Shown here piece after piece: positions 1-12,397 of a stretch of DNA of 64,000 nucleotides (its first letter is position 1; each line of letters opens with the position of its first letter). The position numbers and the translations under genes were made by a program. Below the pieces are notes generated by a model that was not told the origin of the DNA, did not search any database, and saw only the letters and a list, made by a program, of their open reading frames with translations. The stretch is from Eucalyptus grandis (Eukaryota; Streptophyta; Magnoliopsida; Myrtales; Myrtaceae), in NCBI RefSeq assembly GCF_016545825.1, contig NC_052619.1:50981090-51045089 (forward strand), given 5' to 3'.

Positions 1-9
1 CATTGGTTT

Positions 10-790
10 ATGACACGTAGCCAACAAGGGAAACCTGTTGAGCTTGATCCAGAAATTGAGCGTACATTCCAAAGGTGACTAAGAGAACATAGGAATCACG
101 CTAAGATGGCAAACGGTAAGAATGAAAATCCACATAAACTCTTAAGAGATTATGCTGCGCCAACAGTTCAAAGCACCACATCAAGTATCAGAAGACCTGC
201 AATTCAATCAAATAACTTTGAAATCAAGCCGTCACTTATTCAGATGCTTCAACAATCGATGCAATTCAATGGGCTACCAAGCGATGATCCAAACGCTCAC
301 ATCGATACTTTTCTTGAAATCTGTGACACCATTAAATATAATGAAGTTACAGATGATGCTATTAGATTGAGATTATTTCCATTCTCTCTTAGAAACAAAG
401 CTAAGAGTTGACTTTCTTCTCTTCCTGCAGGATCAATTACTACATGGAATGATATGGCTCAGAAATTTCTTGGTAAGTTCTTTCCACCTGCAAAGTCTGC
501 GAAGATGCGTAACGATATTACTAATTTTATGCCGATGGATAATGAAGTATGAGAAAAATTCAAAGAATTTCTTAGGAGATGCCCACATCACGGACTACCC
601 GTATAGATGCAGGTACAAACTTTTTATAATGACTCTAGTACAAATTTTCGTTCTATGATTGATGCAGCTATAGGGGGACTTTAAATAATAAAACACTAAA
701 AGAAGCCTACAATCTATTAGAAGAGATGGCATCCAATAGTTATCAGTGGCCTACTAAGAGGCTATCGATGCAAAAAGTTAGCGGAGTTCA
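10..790 (+). pseudogene. Ty3/gypsy (Athila-type) gag fragment, broken
   Basis: This is a capsid (gag) polyprotein remnant of a Ty3/gypsy LTR retrotransposon. Translation from the ATG at 10 gives a start like MTRSQQGKPVELDPEIERTF, then a retrotransposon-gag domain with LFPFSLRNKAKS, SITTWNDMAQKFLGKFFPPA, RRCPHHGLPV and LLEEMASNSYQWP, all typical of Athila-type gag. It is dead: in-frame stops lie at 76-78, 409-411 (where the family has Trp), 550-552 and 604-606, and a frame change is needed near 675 to continue into the NNKTLKEAYNLLEEM segment. It runs into the assembly gap. A short reading frame after the gap (891-968) may or may not belong to it. No LTR is visible in the window. Confidence 0.85.
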
Positions 791-890
791 NNNNNNNNNN
801 NNNNNNNNNNNNNNNNNNNNNNNNNNNNNNNNNNNNNNNNNNNNNNNNNNNNNNNNNNNNNNNNNNNNNNNNNNNNNNNNNNNNNNNNNN
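791..890. other. Assembly gap (100 N)
   Basis: Exactly 100 undetermined bases, the conventional size for a gap of unknown length. True distance and content are unknown. Confidence 0.99.
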
Positions 891-2428
891 ATTCATGTCG
901 CATTTTTTGGAAATGCAAAAGATAAACCCTCGGTGGAGCGGGAGAAGTTTGATGATGAAGCTTTCTAGAGAGTGCCTTCACTTGTGCCATGATCTCTTCA
1001 CTTCCTGTATTCCTTGCTCGTAATTTTTGATAACTGCTCCTACTTCCAAGGGGACGAACCCCACCTTCCGCAAACAGCTCCTTCAGCCTTTCCCATTCTC
1101 CATTCCCATTGATATTGCTCCACCTCCTCTAACTCACTTTTTTGGTAAAAAAATTGTATCCATGACTCAAAAGAATATGTAAAAAGTACATAAGTTTCAT
1201 GGTAAAGCAAATCGATGCAGAGCAAAGACCGGATTACTACAAAACAAAGCAAAATCCATAATACAATGAAAAATAACAAAGCACCGGTAGAGTTAAGCAC
1301 ACTCGTTCCAAAGAAATGGATCTGTCAAGCAAAATAATTAGCGGTCAATCACTGGATCTTATATAATCGTCAATGATGAGCACACGCTAGAAATTCATTT
1401 GTTCAATAACTACACCATTGCCAATTGGCGGTGCGCTCCTAGTTTCAACTTCGTCTACACTGTTGTTGTTATACAGAGACAACCAAAATAGGTTGAATAA
1501 ACACAGATCTAACCTTCGGAAGAGCAAATTTTCATAATTTGATGACGCTAGAGCTCCCACGATGATCATTGAAATCGAGGCAAAGGACCTGTACGTGTGC
1601 GACATAACTTCAAGCTTTAACCAAAGCCTAATAAGCCCCATCTTGCAACGATTCATTCCTTTCCCTTCAATAACTCTACTTAACCTACTCAACAGCGGAG
1701 TTTTGCTATCCTTTGATTTATATATTTTTAATTTAAAATCGCGAGTTTTATATGATACATAGATTAAATGTCACTGTTGTCAACCGTTGAATTGCTAAGT
1801 CAAAGGCTAAATCAAGATTGAAATTGGTTGAATATAAGCACTAGCATTTATATTTCACGCATCTTAGAATGAGATGTTGAAAATCTAGATGCCAAAATCA
1901 TGCACGTATTAAAACTTTAAATGATTTAGTTGGACTCCCTGTCTTGTAAATGAACTCGTCGTAAAACGTGGTGAAAATGGGTGCCGACAAACTATAAGCA
2001 ATTTGGTGGGGAGAGATTAAAAGCATATTAATATCACGAAATATGGTGTTTTGACTTAAAGAGATGCATGTACACACAAAATAAGCATGAAAGATGTATT
2101 ATCTTGATTATAATGCCATGTTAGAAATTGAAAAGTTCATTCGAAAAACTTGTGACCCATTAGATAGAGGGAGACCATACGCGCATCGAAACTCTATAAA
2201 ATAATCGTCGATCAGAGCATTTTATCATTAATAAAGTCTTCAACCAGTGATTTGCAATCTTTACATAATTGGATAATTACTCGCGCCCCAATATGCAAAT
2301 CGCCTCGTGATTTAAGTTTATCTCGTTGGCAAAAGTCATTGTTTGGTGGCCAATTATTTTCCACATGTAAGGTTTGGAGCATTTTGGCAACAATTGGGAA
2401 GCCAAGTACTTTAGTTGATTTAGTTCAA
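891..2428. other. Unassigned AT-rich stretch
   Basis: No gene could be supported. Two minus-strand open frames of 86 and 101 codons (1040-1300 and 1387-1692) exist. The first starts with a hydrophobic segment (LFFIVLWILLCFVVI), but neither resembles a family I recognise and neither has clear splice partners. Confidence 0.4.
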
Positions 2429-3036
2429 TAAAATTACTGAAAAAGCACTAAATCAATTGTACAACGATCAATTCACTTCTAAACTTTCAATTTTACTAAT
2501 TCAGTCTTAATTTTTTTTATGATCTATCAATAATAGTATTTCGTTAATTTTTACCAAAAACACTGACGCGAACGACAGCCTATCTTATATAGACAATCGA
2601 CGCTGACATGTTTTTTGGAATTTAAAAAAATCTTATGAATTTCTTGAATTTCTTTTTCTTTCTTTCCTTTTCTTTCTTTTTCTTTTCCAACTCTAACCAA
2701 CAGGGCCAATGACCTTCGCCTAGTTTGGGCAAAGGCGTATGCCTTTGCTTGGATCTTGGCAAGGGTTGCTAGCCCTTATGATTGAGAGTAAAAGAATAAA
2801 ATATTCATAAAATGCCCTAATAAGCTAAGCTAGGCATGGGGTGAAAGCCTTACTAAGAGGGTGTCACACATTAAAAAATATTATTTATGTCAAAGATTAC
2901 GTTATGTAAGATAGTTAGTGTTTACATCATTGATTTTTGCAAAATTGGCTAGAAAAACTATATTGACAAATTGTCAAAAGTTTAAGGCTAAATTAGCTAA
3001 TGTAAAATAAATTGAAGATTTTTTTGGTAAATTTCT
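2429..3036. mobile_element. Degenerate TIR element with GC-rich core (family 1)
   Basis: The ends are inverted and similar: the left end reads like aaattactgaaaaagcac and the right end, reversed, like aaatttaccaaaaaaatc. Each is followed by the repeated theme 'cta-aac-ttt ... aatt(c/t)agtct'. Inside lie a pyrimidine tract (2640-2690) and a short GC-rich core (2700-2780) built on gcaagg/gccttg themes. The same layout recurs at 11.1, 22.8, 28.8, 29.5 and 38.2 kb. The borders are approximate and I could not find a target-site duplication. Confidence 0.5.
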
Positions 3037-3735
3037 AGTCAGTTCCTTGCCCTCTTGTATCTAGATTACTCATCCTAACATCATTTATCGTGTGAGTGGA
3101 CGTATGACCTTTCAAATTTGTCAAATCCGTGAACCCAAAAGGAAGAAAGAGAGAATGGAATACTATGTTGCTGTAAGGACTCCACCTCTGCTTGATAAAG
3201 TTGATACATCAAATTCTAAAGCACTAACCTTTAGCCAAATTATGTTCCAAGTTCGAATTAAAGCAATGAGATCCTCTAAAATCAACATCACCATTGTGTG
3301 ATATGAGATCGAGATCGAGATCCAAAAAGGGAGAGAGAAAGGAGGGAGATCAAAATCAAATCATTTAAGATTTTTTTGTAATATTTCCAATTAGTACCCT
3401 ACCCCTCCTGTATCCGGATTGCTCGTCCTAACATCACTTATCATGCGAGTGGATGTATGACCATTCTGATTTGTCACATCTATCAGCCCAAAAGGAAGAA
3501 AGGGAGAATGTAATACCATGTTAGTGTAAGGACTCCACCCCTGTTTGATAAAGTTGATACATCAAATTCAAAGCACTAACCTTAGCCAAATGATGTTCCA
3601 AGTTCGAATTAAAGCAATGAGATCCTCTAAAATCAACTTCGTCATCTTGCAATTTGAGATTGAGATTGAGAGAGGGAGAGAGAGAAAGGAGCGAGATCAA
3701 AATCAAATCATTTTCCCTCCACTTTTGCTTCTCAT
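3020..3735. repeat. Direct tandem duplication, two units of about 350 bp
   Basis: Unit 1 (about 3020-3372) and unit 2 (about 3373-3735) share long collinear stretches offset by 346-353 bases, including cctaacatca, cccaaaaggaagaaag, gataaagttgatacatcaaa and ttcgaattaaagcaatgaga. Both end in a purine-rich gagatcgagat/gagagaggga tract and then gatcaaaatcaaatcattt. The left edge of each unit resembles the end of the neighbouring TIR element. Many substitutions separate the units, so the duplication is old. Open frames here follow the repeat and are not credible genes. Confidence 0.8.
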
Positions 3736-4899
3736 TTTTAACCTGGGAAAGAAAGTTTTTGCCCTTGCTCTCCCAATTGAGCTCCACTCATTCAAGGAAG
3801 AAGGCCTGGTCCAAATCTGCTTGTTTTCTTGTCCATCGGTGGTCAGACAAATGCCAAGACCTGCTTTCTGCACTAGTCAGCTGCAGACAATGCCGGGACC
3901 AGCTAAGGCTCATAGACCTTTCTCTATCTCCAGGATTCTTATGTTATCTCATGAGATTTTTTGCCCACGTTCAGCCCAATATTAGACTTGGGCCCCATCG
4001 AAATTGTTGGATCTCAATCCAGTTTTTTTTTTGGGGATGGTTTTTGTCTTGGCCGACATTTTTGATAAGTCTGAATTATCAATTTCATCAGTATACTGTA
4101 GAAAAATGTGCCGGGCTTTTCATTTACTAATTCTTTAGAGAAGGTTAAATAAAGGGCAAACTCCACCCAAAAAAAAAACAAACAAAAAACATATCAAACT
4201 TTTATCCATGAGATAAAATATCCTAATTAAGTAATCTATGAACTTTCATCCACTGGACAGAATACGTGCCATTAGATTTTCCGTTCAAGCAAACTAATAT
4301 GGCAATTGACACGATTACGATGATGTTCTAGAGTAACATGTCAGTAGATAAAAGACCTCTAGCGATCTCTTACAAATATCTGAAACGGCTTAATCACAAT
4401 TAAGAAGAAATCGGAAATAATGATTGTTTTTTCAAGGAAAAAACAACAACATCGTTTGACTTTCACCTAGCTCTTGTTGAATTATTCATGACTATCTTTT
4501 TCACCCAAGCTAATGATGTCTTTTAATAGATGTGGATAACCATTACCCATGCTGTGCATGACACCAGCACATATGGACGAGAAGCTTAAAAGTGGGGACT
4601 CCTATCTATCGGGATAAATCTTTGTGATATTTCTTGTTCGGTTTGCAAAGTCACGATATTTTCGTCCATTGACTCGTGGATTTTTATTTATTTTTGCCCC
4701 TGATTTCCGATAATCACGCAGCTACACCTGTAGAGATGGTTCGGAAGTGCGTGAGAATTACCTAAACTCCCTTATTTGGTTCATGACTCCTCGTTACATT
4801 ACGGGACTATTCCAAGTGTATCACGCCCCAAATTTTTATCATGCCCAGAAACTTGTGCATGTCAACAGGCCACGTTCAATTCCCTTGTTCTGAGGGCGA
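3736..4899. other. Unassigned intergenic DNA
   Basis: No recognisable gene, RNA gene or repeat border. An A-rich tract lies at about 4170-4190. Overlapping open frames at 3654-4130 run over the duplicated repeat and show no known domain. Confidence 0.4.
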
Positions 4900-6720
4900 G
4901 GAATTCAAAAAAGAAAAGATGAGCAATTGAATTCATCTCATCCGCCAGGTGAGCTCAACGTTCGGATACGCAATCCAAAGAGGAGGACAGCGACCTTCCC
5001 AACACCTTCCAGCCTCCATTCAAAGCTCCCAATCCAACACCTCCTGTCAGGGTCAAAAGTCAACCGTCTCTCTCTCCCCCTCTCTGTAACAGCGACTGTC
5101 TGTACTGCAGATAATCTAATGAAAATCTCAGGGCTGCACGTTAACAGCTAGCCACCGCAGAAGCAGGCAGACCGAGCTTTATTCTATGGAAACGGAGGGC
5201 GATGGTCCCCCCCACGAACCGAACCGGCGCTAACTCGACCTCGGAGTCTTTCACAAGTCAATACTAGACCGGAGCATCTCTCTCGTCTCTGTCTCTCTGT
5301 CTCTCTCTCTCTCCCCTTGAGGTGCACGGGTTCTTCCGGACCGCAGCCTCGTTGTCGATTGCAGCTGAAGTGGGTCCGATGCAGAATCCACCACGTTACG
5401 GAATTTATGTTGGTCTTCTACGTGTTCTCGCACGAGTTCTCGCTGTACAGTATGGTTGGCCTAACTTTCTTAATTAGACTCCGTTTTGTAATTGTCGGTG
5501 TCAAAAGAATCTACCGAGTTGTTATCGATCATTCGTGTCGCTAACATTATAGTGATTCTATCGGTCATAGCGTGTGGTATCTTTAACTATCAAGCACTTT
5601 GGTTCGATAACTAAAGTGGCACATCAAATTTGATAATTCTTCTTAAATGTAATTCCTGGGTTGTTAAATAATATGTCATGCTATCTTCTTATGCCTTGAA
5701 ATCATTGAATGAACTTGTAGTTGAAGATATTTTGCCCTATAGGTCGTGAATCATGCTCAAATCTTATCAACTCAAACTATTATTCGGTGCTTTTAGTTTG
5801 CATGTATATCCATGCACGACTGATATTGATTTTAGGTACTTCACCGAATTTTATGCCTCGATATGATAAATTTGTGGGTGTCAATTTTAGGGGTGAGCAT
5901 ACCGAGTCTCAATAATTGTCACAGTTTCTTTAAGATTATCAACATTACGAGGTTGTTGTTATTTCATAAGAAGCTGAAAGTATTCTGATAATGAACCTAA
6001 CTAATGTTGATAACTCTAAAGAAAATAGTGTCGACTTTTTTATGCATGGACTGTGACTGTGACTAGAATGAAAGTTAGGATATTTTCAGCCACAAAAAAA
6101 GTCATGTTTGGAATGGAACCTGAAGTAGGGTAGTTATAGGGATCTAGGCTCTCTTGCAGAACGCCAAGACCCTAGCAGGGTTTATTGGGTCCACACGCTC
6201 GGACCACTAGGATGTTTCTATCCTTTTTCACAAATTAGTTACCGCATTGATTAGGCATTCCAGTGCGATGTGTCTACATCTTTCGGCTCAGACTGATTCT
6301 CGGACTTATCCGGAACCCCTTGGCTTCATCCTTAAGCAAGTTGGCGACTGTGATCCTAAGATCACTCGAGGAAAGTCATGCAGTGAACTGAGTACGAGAT
6401 CCGTCGCATCCGAAATCAAACAGTCTTCGCGTGCTTAGCTTTTTGCTTTTACAAAGTTTTCACGTCGCCTGCTTTGATTCGAGAGATTTTGGCGTCTGCG
6501 TACCCTGTCGAGACGTGCGCTGTTCACCCGGCTTGTCATCTTCCTTCCTTCCATTATCGTCTTGCCAAAGGCCAGCATCAAGAACACTATTGCCCGTGCG
6601 CTCCACCAGGCCCCAACATCGAATGGTGGGTTTTGTGCAGAATTAGAAGAGTCCACTCACGACTCAAAGGAAAGGTCCCATTATCTTGTCTCTAGATTCA
6701 TTACGCCGGTCTCCCAAATT
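4900..6720. other. GC-richer unassigned block with pyrimidine tract
   Basis: Two segments (about 4920-5450 and 6120-6710) are clearly richer in G+C and CpG than their surroundings and look like old promoter/exon material. The first carries a CT tract at 5275-5313, as often found in plant 5' UTRs. None of the open frames on either strand gives a protein family I recognise, and no consistent splice chain is visible. It may be a relic or an unannotated single-copy gene. Confidence 0.3.
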
Positions 6721-8036
6721 TTATAGTTATCTAGTAGCCCTCGTGTTCCGTGTTGAATGCCGCAGATAATCGTTCCAATATGCACGCGAGCGAATGAAAT
6801 ATAACTCAATGTGTTGCTAGATATGGAAGTTTATGCACAGATTTCTTGTGTGCTTGGAGTATTTGTGTTAGGACTGATCGATTTCCTGGTGAATCTGGCA
6901 ACCGAACTTGTCGATTTTTAAAAATAAATTTATTTTGCAGCGTAATTTTTCAATTATTAAACTTGTGTTGTGAATCGTATATTCTTTGCTTGTAAGATAT
7001 CAAAAGTGGAGCGAGAGGCATAAAGAGATTGGCAGGAGGGATGAGATTGATTTCATCAGATGTTGAGAAAAATAAGGGCCGAGTTGGCCAAGTGAGGCAA
7101 CGAGCATGGCATGAGAGAGAGAGAGATACTGAGATCAGAGAATCGAGAAACAAAGAGGCGCGGTTTTATAACAATCTTGGAGTTAACCTAAGTTTGCTTT
7201 CTCTTGTATATATTTTATACACACACATATTGTATATATCTTTGACAATGTTACGCATAGTGAATACTCCTGGTAGATTGTTTGATATGGTCTAGTCTCC
7301 TTGGGCGGCCCTAAATCAAATCTACTACTCAACAAAATACACATACTTTCTTTAAGGTGATGCAAGTTGATCCAAATCGGTTCCAACTGATAGATCAATC
7401 AAGGACTTAAAATAATCTTGGTCGGTTCCCAAGTTTTTACCTATGGGTGAACCATCTTGAATCGATTGATCCAATCTGTTCTTTAGTTCCATATTAACCG
7501 ATACCCACCACTACGTGTGATGATATTTGTCAGTGTGCACTCTTGTGGGCCTCACTAGGCTAGCTTGAACTTGAGAGTAACTAGATCTAGCTGCATACCA
7601 GAAATTAAAGGGAAGTACATGATTTACATGGATTGGTGATGTTCTATAAGCGAGATATCGTGCGCGCTTTCAATGCTCTCACACAAATGAAAATTTTCTC
7701 ATTCTCTCCTCTCTTCTATTTCTTGCAACCTTATCTTAGACACACCATGACCTAGAATTCAATGCGTCTTCATCATGAGTCTTGACGTGCTGGAAAGTAC
7801 ACGGAGCTATGGACCTCTCCTCAAAAGGAAAACAAGTCCGTATACTCAATGTATAAGGCATGTTATTTTCATAGATATTTAACTACATATACGTATATAG
7901 CTAGTGTAGAGCTATATGCTTGACAATAACTGATCAGTTGAGATGTATTAAATTATGTAACTGACAAGTAACAATAAATATACCCAATCTTCCAACAAAA
8001 ATCATGTTGCAAGAACTTCAAAAGAAGAAGAAGAAG
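6721..8036. other. Unassigned stretch with hAT-like repeat debris
   Basis: AT-rich DNA without a credible gene. The part around 7290-7480 has scattered ggttcc/ccaatc/gattgatcc themes that recall the GGTTCCGG-rich elements at 23.0, 30.5 and 35.4 kb, so it may be an old fragment of that group. Confidence 0.3.
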
Positions 8037-8532
8037 TTAATACTCTAAAACCCGAATGGTACATATATGAAAAATTACGAAAAACCTATTTTATCATGAA
8101 AAACCTCAAACTAGTACATCCGTGACAAATTTACCCGACTAATCATTAAAAAAAAAAACCCTAAACCGATACATTTTATGACAAATTTGCCCCAAACTAA
8201 TTTATTCAATCGCAAAATCCCAAAAAATTTGCGACAAATATACCATCCGCTAAATTATATTAATACCATAAAAAATTACAAAATCGTAAACCGTGACAAA
8301 CGGAGCGTAAAATCATAAATTGGTATACTAGTCAAACTGCCACATATTTTAACTTAATTTGATAGTAAAATTACATGAAAACTAATAGAGGGTAAATTTG
8401 TCACAAGTGTACCATTTGGGGTAAATTTATCAAAGGCATATCAATTTGAGATTTTTGTGGTAAAAAAAATAGTTTGGTCCTTTGGAATAAATTTGTCATA
8501 GGTGTACTAATTTTGGGTTTTTAGGGTATTAA
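8037..8532. mobile_element. MITE-like TIR element
   Basis: The left terminus reads ttaatactctaaaacccg and the right terminus, reversed, reads ttaataccctaaaaaccc. Inside, short themes such as gtacayytgtgacaaattt recur in both orientations. It has no coding capacity. A related element lies at 36.5-36.8 kb. The target-site duplication is uncertain (possibly TTA or TA, part of the terminus). Confidence 0.65.
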
Positions 8533-8571
8533 CCAAAAAAAAAAAGCCACTTTGCTATTGTAATTGCTTGA

Positions 8572-8907
8572 GGATAATTATCCAAAAATTTGAAACGTGT
8601 TGTTTGACATCCAATTCAAACTCAAAATTTTCTAATTTTCTAATTTAATCCTAAACTTTTTGATAATTTTCCAATATAATCCTTTCAAGCACTTTTTGCC
8701 GGAAATCGCAACTTCACGGTTCATGTTAATCCTACCAACCATGCTACATCGGACGGTCGATATCCACATAGTAATTTTCGGCTAAAATTGACCAAAATAA
8801 CTATATTGACAAATCTTCAAAACGTTTAGCACTAAATTTGGAAATTGAAAACTTAAGATTTAATTGGCTACAATATAACTAATTTAGAATTTTCTGAACA
8901 ATTTTTC
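8572..8907. mobile_element. Small TIR element, family-1 ends without GC core
   Basis: The left end (ggataattatccaaaaattt) and the reversed right end (gaaaaattgttcagaaaatt) match imperfectly and continue as inverted copies of the 'taatcctaaact ... ttttccaatataa' theme. The interior (8690-8760) has a few CG-rich bases but no core. It has no coding capacity and no clear target-site duplication. Confidence 0.5.
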
Positions 8908-9748
8908 ATAATAATTTGAATCGAACGTGTCATATCAGTGGTGGTTCAATCCTGTTTGTAAATTTACAGGACAGATGTGAACCTTGCATGTGAGTAGCCT
9001 ACAACCAATTCAAACTCACAATGAACACTCCTAGACAGTGTAGAGATGCATGGTCCATGAGACCCTCCATTTGTGTCACATGTCAAGTTCACTAGTTTAA
9101 TCAGTGCGTTAAAGTTAATCTCAGCTTTATTGTCCCCTCAATCATAGACCAGAGGGACAGACAGAGAGCCCAAGAAAGGTTCCTGTTAACTGCAACATGA
9201 TCAAGTCACAGTCCACTTCAAAATGATCATGAGAAAAAGCTCTCATCAAATTTCCCCACCTTGTTTATTAGTTGTCTGGATCTACATAGAGCCTGCCAAA
9301 TCCCTTCTTCAAGCCATCCGAGGAGCGGAACATGATGATATCCAACCACTTTGCAAAACAAAGAGGACCTCAAAAAGAAATCAAAGGAGGTCATGTCCCA
9401 GGTGGGCAGAAGGACCAAATTGGCCCAGGTTTAATGCAATTCTGACAAGGGGTAACTTGGTAATGTGGGTGCGTGTCTATTAAAAAGCTATTCTTACAAG
9501 TTTTGGACTGGCCTTCACATGGCAAGGAAGTACCCTCATGTGGGCACATGCATGGGGACTCCTATCATTCATGTTGTACTCACACCAAGCAAAAGAGGCT
9601 CATAAAACTTCAAAGGGAAATCTTCATTGACTGATTCTTTGCTTAATTAACAATTGTTTGTCTAGTTTATAGTGCACAGACATATAGTTATTTATGTCTC
9701 TCTCCTAATCAAAAATTCTTCCCTCTTTCTTTCCATCGTAAATTGGTA
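8908..9748. other. Unassigned stretch before gap
   Basis: No supported gene. An 86-codon frame at 9223-9483 has no recognisable domain. The exon downstream of the gap suggests that the 5' part of that decayed gene could extend into the gap. Confidence 0.35.
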
Positions 9749-9848
9749 NNNNNNNNNNNNNNNNNNNNNNNNNNNNNNNNNNNNNNNNNNNNNNNNNNNN
9801 NNNNNNNNNNNNNNNNNNNNNNNNNNNNNNNNNNNNNNNNNNNNNNNN
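9749..9848. other. Assembly gap (100 N)
   Basis: Exactly 100 undetermined bases. The gap lies immediately before the first visible exon of the coiled-coil pseudogene, so 5' exons may be missing from the assembly. Confidence 0.99.
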
Positions 9849-10960
9849 GGTTGACAAACACCAAGAAGAACTGGAACTGCAAGTCATCAGCTGAACAAAA
9901 ATATGTGATTGTAGATCCTAATGAAAGGCTGAATGCTTCTCTGCAGTCTTGTGCTGAAGCAAATGAGATTATGGATAGGTAAGTCACAAATGCACAAATT
10001 TCTTTTCCTTCACTAACTTACCAGAATTATTATCCTATAATAACCTGATTTACTTTTCCATAGATGCTTTTCACTGGAATAGATGTGGTAAGAGGATTAC
10101 GTGTAAACTTTGGCTTCATAGCTGTCCAATCGGTGGGAATTGCATTTTGATTTATGTCTTTCCTTCTTTGTATGCTCGTGTTTGGCAGTGTTCCATGGTT
10201 TAGTTTCTGATTTCTTTCTTTCCGGTACTCCTCTTCTAAGCCTTTTGAAAGGGTTTCATTACTCCCTTGATATGGGCGGCATGGGTGGCTTTACTTATGG
10301 CTAACTTCTGCAAAGTAACCATGTGCAATTTTTTCTGTGTGATATGGCATGGACTTGTTTTGTTGTTTGATCTGCGTACGATGGGCTCAGTAGACCTAGA
10401 GAAGGTGACAGTGGCTTGAATACTTGCTTTCAGTCAAAGGCATCCATAGCTATGCTTAAAGAACAGTTGGTGAAAGAGCGAGATCAAAGAAGAGAAGAAC
10501 GTGAAAGGGCAGCAGCAGATTTAACAGCTGCTGTGCAAAGAGTTCATGCAGAGGCTCAGGAGATGCTGCCTCAAAACGAGAGCAAGAGCAGCAAGAATTA
10601 ATAAATAAGTTCCAGGTTCGAAGGACTAAATTATGAACTTCAAGTTTGCGATGGTTATCTGGGAAGAATATGAGATATACTATTTGGGCATCTGATTGAA
10701 GTTATGGTACTGGATCCTCAGGATACAGAGAGGGAAAGGTGCCCACTGGATACTTTGAGGATCGATTTATACTTCTGCATTAGCTTTCTTAGGTACACTT
10801 GATTCATTTTTTTTTCAGTGTTGGGTGGGAATTAAGATGATTGATCAGAAGATTTGGCACAGGAGGATACGAGGCAAAACTTCGTCATCTCTGACAATAA
10901 AGTACGGCAGTTAGAAGCTCAACTTTGTGAAGAACAGGAAGCCTGTCTAGATAAAAGAAA
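9849..10960 (+). pseudogene. Decayed multi-exon gene for a coiled-coil protein
   Basis: At least four exon-like blocks are visible. 9849-9978 (…DPNERLNASLQSCAEANEIM) ends at a GTAAGT donor. 10434-10615 reads KASIAMLKEQLVKERDQRRE then AADLTAAVQRVHAEAQE. 10722-10770 gives DTERERCPL. 10865-10960 gives DNKVRQLEAQLCEEQEA. The heptad-like, charged sequence predicts a long coiled coil. Breaks: joining exon 1 to exon 2 at the visible sites gives a stop, and inside block 2 a frame change after EAQE is needed to read AASKREQEQQELINKFQ. From memory it resembles the coiled-coil tail of plant FHA-domain proteins, but this is tentative. The 5' end may be hidden in the gap. Confidence 0.6.
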
Positions 10961-11109
10961 AGTCAGATGTTTCAGCATATACAGGTGACCTTCCACTTCT
11001 AATTTGTTGGTGCACACTACGCAAGTTCCGACACATCTAATCTGTCTTCTTTTAAATTTTGATACTTTTATTATATTTTCTTTTTCTCTCTCTCTCTCTC
11101 TCTCTTTTT

Positions 11110-11874
11110 CTTTTTCCTTCCCTCTTCTTCTTCTCTGCCGGTTGCCAACCATGGCAATGGGCGGTGACCGGACTGAGCAAGGTCAAGCGACCTTGCGTAG
11201 CCACCGGCAAGATAGCATGAGGCTAGCCTCGCCTAGCACAGTGAGGTCAAGCCTCATTGATGGTGAGGTGAGACTCTCACCTAGATTTGGTGATGCAAGC
11301 CTCGTTAGGCGCTAGGTTGAAGCCAACCTCGCGCCAATTGGGCAAGGTCAAGGCTCGTCGTCTGGACCTCACCCAATTGATCACCAAACATGACGAAGCT
11401 CCAGTGAGGTTGCCGGACCTTGCCCAACAGTCGTCGGCCATCGCCGTGGCCCAGCAATCGGCAATGAGGAAGAGGAGGAAGAAGAAAGGAAAGGAAAGAA
11501 AATGAAAAGGAAAAAAAATGAGAAAAAATGATTTGCCTTTATTCAAGAGTTGTTCTTGGAAACAAAAAAAGCAACTTTTTTTTTTTTTTTTTTAATTCTA
11601 TTTCAAATCTATTCTCAAAAATAATTCTTTTTTTCGGAACAAAAATTTACCACATGGATTTTGTTCTTTTTTTGTTTCGGAAAACAAAAAGAATAGAATC
11701 AGGCATTACTTAACATGTTTTCAAACATGCGCTTAAGCTAATGAATCGATATAGAACACCAAAATAACTATATTTAATTTTTTTAAAAGGTTTAGGACTT
11801 TGTTCATAAAATTGGAAAATTTAGAACTTATGTGGCATATGTACAATAGGTTTAGAATTGTTTAGTAATTGTCC
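11110..11874. mobile_element. Partial TIR element with GC-rich core (family 1)
   Basis: A GC-rich core (about 11130-11480) uses the repeated gcctcg/gcaaggtcaag/cctcacc themes seen at 22.8, 28.8 and 38.2 kb. A purine tract follows (gaagaggaggaagaagaaag), then a right end with 'aggtttaggactttgttcataaaattgg' themes finishing in agtaattgtcc, close to the agtaattttccc end of other copies. A CT tract (11086-11105) lies on the left, where no matching terminus was found. Open frames through the core are low-complexity by-products. Confidence 0.5.
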
Positions 11875-12397
11875 TGAAGGTGGCCATATGGATAAAAAGA
11901 AAAAAGAGTTTTAAGACGATTCTTACTTCTTCTACTTATTCTGAAGAGAACGAGTAAGTGTTATGGTTGGAATCTCGTTCTCCAATGATTAAGCGAGACT
12001 TGAGAGATGTTTAAGCAATCTTGTATTAAAGTAAATTAGTTTGATTTTAGTGTATGGGGCATGGGTCCCCCTTGAACGATTATTTATCACGAATTTTTGT
12101 TATTGATGATAATCTCCGGCCCCTCTGCTCTATATGGCCCTACTCGCCTCACTATCTCCGTCCTCGTAGCACTTAGCCATCTTTGAACTATACTTGATGA
12201 TCTCAAAATCCTGAATAACTGGAATCAGTTGTTGTCAGTGTCCCACGGAAAACTCTGGCAGATCTAGGTAAGAGTTGCTACTCCTTCATAATCACCTAAT
12301 CCTGCCTCTAAGCGACCTCATCTTTGGTTCATTTTACCCATATATCTTATCTTCGTTGGACTCAAATATACTAGATCTTGTCAAAATCGGTACTAAG
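11875..12397. other. Unassigned flank of the Copia element
   Basis: No gene recognised. The last five bases (12393-12397, CTAAG) are the left target-site duplication of the Copia element that follows. Confidence 0.5.

Noticed and set aside
1387..1692. Minus-strand 101-codon frame as a gene
   Set aside because: No recognised domain and no convincing exon partners; composition does not stand out from intergenic DNA.
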